Shown in pieces: positions 14,216-20,234 of a stretch of DNA of 22,038 bases (position 1 is the stretch's first letter; every line of letters starts with the position of its first letter). This DNA is from an uncultured Oscillospiraceae bacterium. GTDB lineage: Bacteria; Bacillota; Clostridia; Oscillospirales; Oscillospiraceae. The notes under the pieces are model-generated. The model saw nothing but the letters and a program-made list of their open reading frames with translations. It ran no database searches and was not told the DNA's origin. The stretch lies in contig CAJOFW010000015.1 of the NCBI GenBank assembly GCA_905234005.1, forward strand, positions 1 to 22,038, in the 5' to 3' direction. A program made the position numbers and the translations under genes.

Positions 14216-15789
14216 TGACACTTTGGGAAGATCCAAGCAGCTATTTGCTGCCCAAAACGGATAACAGCGGGAGATACAGCGGCTCTGTGATGCTGCACGA
14301 GATGGAGTTCCGCTTTTCCTTGAATCGCCACGCCGCCGGAAGGACCCTGTATCGCGGCACAATCAGCGCGATCTCTCCGGCCGACGGTCGGGTGCTCAAG
14401 CACGAATCAAAAGATGGCGGCGTTTCGTCCGTTCGCCCTGTCTCCGCGGAACTCCATAGCAATTCCGGAACAATCGCGGCAATCCAGGACGCGGTATCAA
14501 ACGCCGCTCTCCGGCTCTATAGTATGTACACCGCCACGATTTTCCGTTCACAGCACGGCGCCGTCCGCCCCGAGACGATTACCCCCGGACTTGCCGCGTA
14601 TCTCTACGGGAGACGCTACATTGACATCACCCACAACATCAAGCGTCAGGAGCGGAAGGAGATGCTGTTTAACCGGCTCCTGAAATCATACTCGCTGATG
14701 CCATCCACCCCGATGTCGGAATACTCGATGGCCATGATGTCCGCGTTTTTAAAACAAAACAGCATCGGCGAGAGCACGCAGCGGGAGCTGTCACGATTTT
14801 GGGCCTACTGTATCGACAAAGGCTATTGCGTCGGTGCCTCTCCATTTCGGCGCCTAAAGGACCGGAAAATGTCCGCGCAGTCACGCAGAGATCGCGCCAT
14901 ACGGTCGTCTATTCTCTCGGAACAGATCCAGGAGACGCTCTACAACCGAATCATGGAGCGGCCCGACGGAGCCGGGTGCGCGATTGCCCTGCAGCTCTGG
15001 GCAGGGCTGGCGCCAAAGGAGATCCCATCGCTGTGCTGGAGGGACATCGTCTTTGATCCCGGCGACCCGGACTATGTGCGTATCCGCCTGTATTATCCCG
15101 ACACGGCCGGCTACACGCACATCTATACACGCCCCGTGTTCCCGCAGGCGGCCCGGATTTTGTATTTGCTCTACAGGCAGGCACACCTGAAGAATCAGTC
15201 TGAAGAGGCGCTGCAAAACGCACCCGTGGCACCGCTCCAAACCGATCACAGCAAACCGATTTCGGCGGATGATATCGTAAAAAGAAGCTCGACCCTCCTG
15301 CGGGACTGCGGCGTCTCGGAGGAGACGTTCGCAAATCTCAAATCGCCGGGCACAGCGGTCTCACGGAGGCTGCTCAAAAACACGTACCGCGATAACCTGA
15401 CCCGGAAATGCGGCCTCCAAAATGATCCATACACCGTCAAGTTCCTGTGCGGCGAATCCCTGAGCGGCGATACAAGCAGCGACCACTACATCTCCTTTAC
15501 CGACGATGATGCCGCAAGGCGGCTCTACACCCTCATGCGTGTGCTGGCGCCCGAGGAAAGATGGGACAGCGCGCCGCAGTGCTCAATCGACGAGCAGCGT
15601 CAAGCAGCAGTATACACCATTCTGCCATTCAGTACGAAGCATTGCGCCGCCGTAAGGCTCCGCATGATCCTGATGCCCGGCGAAAGCTTTGTCCTGGAAT
15701 GCGCGCACGGCGTGACCGGAGACGTGGTCGTCCGGGAGATGAACGAGGACGGAACGCCGAAGCGCTTAAACCCCCATAACGCGGCATGA
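14212..15789 (+). CDS. Divergent tyrosine-recombinase-like protein B (keeps only the Tyr)
   Basis: Protein of 525 residues, apparently a diverged paralogue of protein A. The catalytic-fold region is about 235-445. LQLWAGLAPKEIPSLCWRDI aligns with the ArgI box of integrases but has Ala267 at the Arg position. LLKNTYRDNL aligns with the ArgII box with Lys389 in its place. LCGES has Glu415 where His/Trp is expected. A Tyr suitable as nucleophile, Tyr426 in SSDHYISF, is retained. A carboxyl tail (about 465-520) with LRM...PGES and alternating hydrophobics resembles the tail of protein A. The ATG at 14212 follows AAGGAG by seven bases and overlaps the preceding stop. It may complement protein A's missing Tyr, or both may be DNA-binding only. 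Alignment was by eye. Confidence 0.8.
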   Translation: MMTLWEDPSSYLLPKTDNSGRYSGSVMLHEMEFRFSLNRHAAGRTLYRGTISAISPADGRVLKHESKDGGVSSVRPVSAELHSNSGTIAAIQDAVSNAALRLYSMYTATIFRSQHGAVRPETITPGLAAYLYGRRYIDITHNIKRQERKEMLFNRLLKSYSLMPSTPMSEYSMAMMSAFLKQNSIGESTQRELSRFWAYCIDKGYCVGASPFRRLKDRKMSAQSRRDRAIRSSILSEQIQETLYNRIMERPDGAGCAIALQLWAGLAPKEIPSLCWRDIVFDPGDPDYVRIRLYYPDTAGYTHIYTRPVFPQAARILYLLYRQAHLKNQSEEALQNAPVAPLQTDHSKPISADDIVKRSSTLLRDCGVSEETFANLKSPGTAVSRRLLKNTYRDNLTRKCGLQNDPYTVKFLCGESLSGDTSSDHYISFTDDDAARRLYTLMRVLAPEERWDSAPQCSIDEQRQAAVYTILPFSTKHCAAVRLRMILMPGESFVLECAHGVTGDVVVREMNEDGTPKRLNPHNAA

Positions 15790-15805
15790 ATGCAAACACC
15801 ATTGT

Positions 15806-16018
15806 TCAGGTGTCCGAGTTCGGAACGTACTGCACAATGTCTTCCAGCTCACAATGCAGCACGGAACAGATTTTTCCCAGCGCCTCCAGGGGAACCGGCT
15901 CCTTTTTGCCCATCTTCGCCAATGTGTTCGTCGTGATTCCGGACAGCTTCCTCAATTCCGTTTTCGACATATCCTTTTCGATCAGCAGGATCCAAAGCCG
16001 ATTGTATGACCAGCCCAT
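15806..16018 (-). CDS. XRE-family helix-turn-helix regulator
   Basis: Small Cro/C1-type DNA-binding protein of 70 residues, resembling the YozG/HTH_26 group common in Firmicute mobile elements. It begins MGWSYNRLWILLIEKDMSK, then TELRKLSGITTNTLAKMGK as the helix-turn-helix, then LEALGKICSVLHCELEDIVQ. The ATG at 16018 is preferred over an upstream ATG at 16072, because the consensus promoter at 16040-16068 lies between them, leaving only 16018 in the transcript; AGGTGAGG precedes it. It converges on protein B (17 bp between stops) and is divergent from the structured RNA and serine recombinase operon. It may repress its own gene and that operon through the dyad at 16095-16109. Target inferred from position only. 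Confidence 0.88.
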   Translation of the reverse strand: MGWSYNRLWILLIEKDMSKTELRKLSGITTNTLAKMGKKEPVPLEALGKICSVLHCELEDIVQYVPNSDT

Positions 16019-16039
16019 GCGCCTCACCTCTTCCTTGCC

Positions 16040-16068
16040 ATTATACCGTTCGCAAGGGCATAAGTCAA
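16040..16068 (-). promoter_or_regulatory. Sigma-A promoter of the XRE regulator
   Basis: On the minus strand, TTGACT (16063-16068) and TATAAT (16040-16045) are 17 bp apart. The predicted start near 16033 leaves a leader of about 15 nt, with the ribosome binding site within it. Confidence 0.85.
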
Positions 16069-16094
16069 CCAAAAATACTTTTTCGTAATTTTAT

Positions 16095-16109
16095 ATTGAA
16101 ATTTTCAAT
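16095..16109. promoter_or_regulatory. Candidate operator between divergent promoters
   Basis: ATTGAAATTTTCAAT is a perfect 15-bp dyad around T16102. It lies 26 bp upstream of the XRE -35 box and 6 bp upstream of the opposite -35 box, a natural place for a divergent regulator to bind. The AT-rich context makes chance dyads more likely. Confidence 0.5.
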
Positions 16110-16115
16110 TTCCTA

Positions 16116-16144
16116 TTGCATTCCAAGATTATCTGTGATATACT
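16116..16144 (+). promoter_or_regulatory. Promoter of the structured leader RNA
   Basis: TATACT at 16139-16144 is preceded by TG (extended -10) and, 17 bp upstream, by a weak -35 TTGCAT at 16116-16121. Predicted start is near 16151. Confidence 0.6.
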
Positions 16145-16150
16145 ATTCCT

Positions 16151-16389
16151 GCAAAACAGAATACAGTGGCAGTGCGCAGGAGTTGGCGCTCCTGTACACC
16201 TGCGTTGGGTGCCTTTACCACCCTACACAACGGAGATATCTCCGCATCCACTGTATGGGCTCATTATAATCTCTTTGACCGTGGCTGGCAAGAGGTTTTT
16301 GTCCCCGACAGGCGGATGTGGCAGTTTTCCCTGGCTCATATTCGATCCGCACCGTGTAGGACTCACACCCTGCACGGTGTTTCTGTTTT
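16151..16389 (+). ncRNA. Candidate structured RNA or attenuated leader
   Basis: About 240 nt between a promoter and a strong terminator, with no credible ORF. An outer 9-bp stem (16161-16169 with 16248-16256) closes a multibranch domain. Inside it are a CAGGAG/CTCCTG hairpin (16177-16182 with 16189-16194), a GGGTG/CACCC hairpin (16207-16211 with 16219-16223) extended by CGTT/AACG (16203-16206 with 16229-16232), and the self-complementary GGAGATATCTCC (16232-16243). CCTACAC at 16222-16228 can pair with GTGTAGG at 16354-16360, part of the terminator's 5' arm, so a switch between two states is possible. I do not recognise a known riboswitch. It is either an independent small RNA or the leader of the serine recombinase operon. 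Confidence 0.6.
16350..16389 (+). terminator. Terminator or attenuator upstream of the recombinase operon
   Basis: An 11-bp stem (16350-16360 with 16369-16379, one wobble pair) with an 8-nt loop is followed by the T-rich stretch TTTCTGTTTT. It lies 30 bp before the next ORF's start, so unless antitermination occurs, transcription from 16151 would largely stop here. Confidence 0.8.
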
Positions 16390-16418
16390 AAATCCCAACA
16401 GAAAGGATCGAAAGTCTC

Positions 16419-16718
16419 ATGACATCCTCATGTATCACGCCCATAGGAGCGGCGGGCCCTGTCTCCCCGGCAAATCCGCCGCGGTCTGCGCGCGCGGCAC
16501 GGAAAACAGCGGCCTTGAACGTCACGCTTCCCATGCCCTCGGCAGATATCCCGGTCGTCCTCCCGCATAAGCTGGCGTTGGGAGGTGGCGAGTTGAAAAT
16601 CAAACACACGCATCCCACCTACGACGACCATGAACAGCGGCTCGAGCGCCTGCGGGAGATGAAAAAGCTCTGTCTTACGCTCGCCCGTCCCGGGCAGCGG
16701 GAAAAGCGGGTGAGCTGA
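16419..16718 (+). CDS. Small unknown protein coupled to the serine recombinase
   Basis: No family recognised. The ATG at 16419 has AAAGGA 11 bases upstream and gives 99 residues: a low-complexity Pro/Ala/Arg-rich first half, then a charged helical half (HTHPTYDDHEQRLERLREMKK). An alternative TTG start at 16593, seven bases after a strong GGAGG (16581-16585), gives a 41-residue protein made only of the charged half. The stronger ribosome site favours the short form, or both are made. Its TGA overlaps the recombinase ATG as TGATG, so translation is probably coupled. A small accessory factor of recombination is plausible from position, but nothing in the sequence proves it. Confidence 0.6.
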   Translation: MTSSCITPIGAAGPVSPANPPRSARAARKTAALNVTLPMPSADIPVVLPHKLALGGGELKIKHTHPTYDDHEQRLERLREMKKLCLTLARPGQREKRVS

Positions 16719-18169
16719 TGGCCGCCGCCGTTTACGCCCGTCAATCGGTGGAAAAGAAAAACAGCCTTTCCATCGAAGGGCAGATCCAGCTGTGCGAGGT
16801 AAACGCCGGGCAGGAGCTTCTTGTCTACGCCGACCGCGGGTATTCCGGCAAGAATACCCAGCGGCCGGACTTCCGGCGGCTGATGAAGGACATCGAGGCG
16901 GGCAGGATCGAAAAGCTCTATGTCTACCGTCTCGACCGCTTCTCCCGATCCGTGGCGGATTTCGGGCGCCTCTGGGAGACGCTGAAGGCGCACGGCGTGG
17001 AATTCGTATCGGTCAGCGAGAGCTTCGACACCTCCACGCCGATCGGCGTCGCGATGCTGAATATCATCATGGTATTCGCCCAGCTCGAACGTGAGACGAC
17101 CGCCGAGCGCGTGCGGGATAACTACTACCGCCGCGCGGAGCTTGGCGCGTGGCCGGGCGGGCCGGCACCGTACGGATTCACGACCGGGCGAGCCGCCGCG
17201 TCGGACGGGCGCGTTCTGCCAACGCTGGAAATCATTCCGGAGCAGGCGGAAGCGGTGCTGGAAATGTTCCGCGCCTACGCGGAGCCCGGCGCGTCGCTGC
17301 GCAGTGTCGCCGAGCGGACGACGGAGCACGGCGCGAGACGGGAAACCTGGGACAGCGTCGCAGTATCGCGCGTGCTGCACAATCCCGCGTATGTCATGGC
17401 GGATGAGCAGATGCGTCTGTATTATCAGGCGCTTGGCGCGAACGTTACAAGTCCCTCGGAGGCATTCGACGGCGCGCACGGACTTCTGCTCGTCGGCAGA
17501 CGCGACCGCGCGAAGCGGAAGTATACCGACGTGCGCGATCACAACGTCTCGGTTCTGAACAGCCCCGGCTTTGTGCCCACCGATCTGTTTCTGCGCTGCC
17601 AGTACAAGCTCTCCCAAAACCGACAGCTCCATTCCGACGGCAAGGGCAAGCACTCCTGGCTCACGGGTCTCATCAAATGCGGCAAATGCGGCTATGCGCT
17701 CTCCGTGACGAAGGCGAAGGACCGGCGCTATCTGGTCTGCTCCGGACGCTACCAGCTCAAAATCTGCGACGCGCGCGTAGATATTGCGCTCGACGAGCTC
17801 GAGGCGGCCATCGCGGAACAAATCCAGGCACTGCTGGACGAGTGCCCGGAGGACGAATGCGCCGCGCCGGAGCAGGACGTCTGGTCCGCGCAGTTGGACG
17901 AGCTCGACCGCCGCGCGGACAGGCTGATGGACGCCTTCGCGCAGAACGACGACCTCTCTCCCGCCTACCTCCAGCGTGCGCTCGCGCGCATTGACGATGA
18001 GCGCGCCAGAATTCTGGAGGAGCGCAAGCGCGAACAGACCCGTCCGGTGCTGGTGGGACGTCTGCAATTCGGCGAGCTCAGCCTCGAGGACAAGAAAACC
18101 GTCGCCGCGCAGTTCATCCGCCGCATCGAGATCGCGGGGGAGGATGTCGAGGTGATGTGGAACGTGTAA
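16718..18169 (+). CDS. Large serine recombinase
   Basis: Site-specific DNA recombinase of 483 residues, expected to integrate or excise an element through a 5'-phosphoserine intermediate. The resolvase domain (about 1-150) has the nucleophile Ser10 in VYARQSVEKK, the SIEGQ helix, YRLDRFSRS at 70-78, FDTSTPIG at 103-110 and ERETTAERV at 124-132. A recombinase domain follows (about 160-300). A zinc ribbon has CGKC near 320 and two further Cys in LVCSGRYQLKIC. A coiled-coil-like region (about 375-440) comes next. All key residues are present, so it is probably active. It is shorter than TnpX-type transposases but within the range of Clostridium element recombinases. Start overlaps the upstream stop; first large gene of an operon continuing to 20045. 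Confidence 0.95.
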   Translation: MAAAVYARQSVEKKNSLSIEGQIQLCEVNAGQELLVYADRGYSGKNTQRPDFRRLMKDIEAGRIEKLYVYRLDRFSRSVADFGRLWETLKAHGVEFVSVSESFDTSTPIGVAMLNIIMVFAQLERETTAERVRDNYYRRAELGAWPGGPAPYGFTTGRAAASDGRVLPTLEIIPEQAEAVLEMFRAYAEPGASLRSVAERTTEHGARRETWDSVAVSRVLHNPAYVMADEQMRLYYQALGANVTSPSEAFDGAHGLLLVGRRDRAKRKYTDVRDHNVSVLNSPGFVPTDLFLRCQYKLSQNRQLHSDGKGKHSWLTGLIKCGKCGYALSVTKAKDRRYLVCSGRYQLKICDARVDIALDELEAAIAEQIQALLDECPEDECAAPEQDVWSAQLDELDRRADRLMDAFAQNDDLSPAYLQRALARIDDERARILEERKREQTRPVLVGRLQFGELSLEDKKTVAAQFIRRIEIAGEDVEVMWNV

Positions 18170-18251
18170 CAGCCGTGGCGCGACGCGCCCGGAAGCAATG
18201 ATTCTCTTCGGAAGATAATACAGAATAGATAGAATAAAGGAGTATTCAATT

Positions 18252-18590
18252 ATGAAAAAGAACGAAATCTGGCTGACCGATCTGCCGGCCTCTGAGAACT
18301 GTCACGTCCAGCACGGCTACCGTCCGGTGCTCATCGTCTCGAACGACATCGCGAACCGGTACAGCTCCGTCATCACGGTGGTGCCGCTCACGTCACGGGC
18401 GAAGAAGCCGCTTTCGACGCACGTTTATCTGTGCGACCATGGTTTGAACAATCCCAGCACGGCGCTTTGCGAGCAGATCATGACCATCGACAAGAGCCGC
18501 TGCAATCGCTGCATCGGGTTCGTTCAAAACGTCTTCGAGCGTGAGCTTTTGAATCACGCGGTGCGCGTCCAGCTTGGCATGGCGGCGTGA
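18252..18590 (+). CDS. MazF/PemK-family growth inhibitor, no antitoxin seen
   Basis: Protein of 112 residues with the MazF/PemK barrel pattern: KKNEIWLTDLP at the amino end, HGYRPVLIVSND with the conserved Arg, ITVVPLTSRAK with the Thr-Ser pair, and LCEQIMTIDKSR. Family members are sequence-specific endoribonucleases that cut mRNA and arrest growth. AAAGGAG lies nine bases before the ATG. No antitoxin-like ORF sits in the 82 bp upstream or the 12 bp downstream, which is unusual. The antitoxin may be elsewhere, the neighbouring helicase's amino-terminal domain may serve, or the protein may have a regulatory role. The gene sits between the serine recombinase and the helicase in an apparent operon. 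Confidence 0.88.
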   Translation: MKKNEIWLTDLPASENCHVQHGYRPVLIVSNDIANRYSSVITVVPLTSRAKKPLSTHVYLCDHGLNNPSTALCEQIMTIDKSRCNRCIGFVQNVFERELLNHAVRVQLGMAA

Positions 18591-18602
18591 GGGGGTGGGA
18601 TC

Positions 18603-20045
18603 ATGGAAAAGCTTCTCGATATTTTGAATAAAGAGTGCAACAACCGCGGCTCCTATATCCCCACGGAGGAGCTGAAGCAGAAGTGTCTGGCCGATAACCG
18701 GATGACCGAAGCGGAGTACCAGAAGGCGATTCGGATTCTGCAAAACGCCGGCTCGATCAAGACGGAGAACGACAGAATCTATCTCGCGCGGGTATGGCAG
18801 CAGGAGGCATACGCGGCCGAACGGCTGAACCTCCTGCTTGCCAAACCGCCGCTTCAGCCGGTCGAATTGCCCGATGACATCCGCGTCGGCGATATCCGGC
18901 TCACAGCGGAGCAGCGGGAGGCGGTGCGGACTTGCCTTAATCATCGCCTGACGCTGCTTCTCGCCCCAGCCGGGTGCGGCAAAACAACTGTTTCGCAAGC
19001 GATAATTCAATACGCCGGGACAGATCGCTTCCTATTGTGCTCGCCCACCGGCAAGGCCGCGAAGAATCTGAGCGACCACACCAATCTGCCCGCCGCGACG
19101 GTTCATCGTACGCTCGGCATCCGTCGGATCGAGGATTTTCTCGACGTGGAGCCGATGGACGATATTGATTTGATCCTCGTGGACGAGGCGACGATGATGA
19201 CCGTCGATATGCTGGCGGGTCTCCTCCGCGCCGCGTCGGAGAATTGCCGCATCGTGCTTCTCGGCGATCAAAACCAGCTCCCCGCCGTCGGGCCGGGCAA
19301 CGTGGTGAACGAACTCGTGGCGCTCGGTTTTCCCGTCGCAAAGCTTGCTCAAAATCACAGACTGCGCGGAAATGATTGTGCATTGCGAAAGAACGTTTTG
19401 TCCTATGACGCGCTCCGGTGGACTGCCAATCTGGATGAGGATGAGAGCTTTCTGTGCCGATATTCCGATGATACGGACGCGCTTTTGAACGAGCTTGTAA
19501 CAGAAGCGGTCAAGCGATATCGCGCGGGCGAGTCGGTGCAGGTCCTCACGTTCCTCCGTCACGATGTTCTGGAGATCAACCGCCGCATCCAGCTTCATCT
19601 GAATCCGCCCGTATCCGGCAAGATGACGCTGGAATACCGGGGCTTTGTATTCGCGGACAGCGACCGCGTAATCCTCACCGCCAACGACAACAGCCGCGGC
19701 TGCTTTAACGGCGAGACCGACATCCTGCATATCTCCGAAACCGGCGCATATTCCGTGGAGCTCGACGACGGGCGCCGTCCGGAATGGTCAGAGTTGGACA
19801 TTCCGGATCATATTCTACCCGCCTACGCCATCACAGTACACCGCGCGCAGGGGAGCGAGTACGATTCCGTACTGCTGTACGTCCCGCGATGCTGCCGGAG
19901 CGTGCTGCATCGGAACTCGTTTTACGCGGGCATCTCGCGGGCAAAGCAACGGCTCCTCCTGTACGGAGAACGGAACGCGGTGAGCTTCGCGCTGAGCAAT
20001 CCGCCGTACGAGCGGCATTCGGCGCTCGCGGAGAAGGCGGCGTAG
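18603..20045 (+). CDS. Short RecD-like superfamily 1 helicase
   Basis: ATP-dependent DNA helicase-like protein of 480 residues. A winged-helix-like amino region (about 1-75) precedes the motor: LTAEQREAV (Q motif, about 100-108), Walker A APAGCGKT at 121-128, Walker B LVDEAT at 192-197, GDQNQLPAVG at 221-230, and YAITVHRAQGSEYD plus YAGISRAKQRL in the second core domain (408-451). The motor is complete, but the protein is much shorter than RecD2 (usually over 700 residues) and lacks its long amino extension. It starts 12 bp after the MazF-like gene with a GGGGGTGGG ribosome site. A role in element maintenance or DNA processing is likely; a link to the neighbouring CRISPR array is only positional. 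Confidence 0.9.
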   Translation: MEKLLDILNKECNNRGSYIPTEELKQKCLADNRMTEAEYQKAIRILQNAGSIKTENDRIYLARVWQQEAYAAERLNLLLAKPPLQPVELPDDIRVGDIRLTAEQREAVRTCLNHRLTLLLAPAGCGKTTVSQAIIQYAGTDRFLLCSPTGKAAKNLSDHTNLPAATVHRTLGIRRIEDFLDVEPMDDIDLILVDEATMMTVDMLAGLLRAASENCRIVLLGDQNQLPAVGPGNVVNELVALGFPVAKLAQNHRLRGNDCALRKNVLSYDALRWTANLDEDESFLCRYSDDTDALLNELVTEAVKRYRAGESVQVLTFLRHDVLEINRRIQLHLNPPVSGKMTLEYRGFVFADSDRVILTANDNSRGCFNGETDILHISETGAYSVELDDGRRPEWSELDIPDHILPAYAITVHRAQGSEYDSVLLYVPRCCRSVLHRNSFYAGISRAKQRLLLYGERNAVSFALSNPPYERHSALAEKAA

Positions 20046-20063
20046 GACAGGCAGGACAGCGCA

Positions 20064-20107
20064 AAGACGGGGCGCGGCGTTACGTGGCCGCGTTCCGTCT
20101 TGGTTTT
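20064..20107 (+). terminator. Terminator of the recombinase-MazF-helicase operon
   Basis: AAGACGG (20064-20070) pairs with CCGTCTT (20095-20101), and an inner GCGCGGC/GCCGCGT stem extends it, followed by GGTTTT. The T tract is short. The rest of 20108-20234 holds no gene that I can support. Confidence 0.55.
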
Positions 20108-20234
20108 GTGGGGTTGCCGCGTCGATCTTTTTCAGGCGTGATCCTAGCCCATTGTTATGTTCACCAGAATGCTCTGCATGCTTCTGTTCCCATCAATGTT
20201 TTGTATTGATATCCCGACAATCGTGATATCATCC

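Noticed and set aside
16151..16389. Known riboswitch classes or 6S RNA for the leader
   Set aside because: I compared remembered core motifs (SAM, THF, c-di-GMP, ZTP, glycine, T-box) and found no convincing match, so it is left as unassigned.
20120..20145. Possible degenerate inverted CRISPR repeat (CTTTTTCAGG then CGTGATCCT)
   Set aside because: Only the two ends match, in opposite orientation to the array, and the centre is missing; chance resemblance cannot be excluded.
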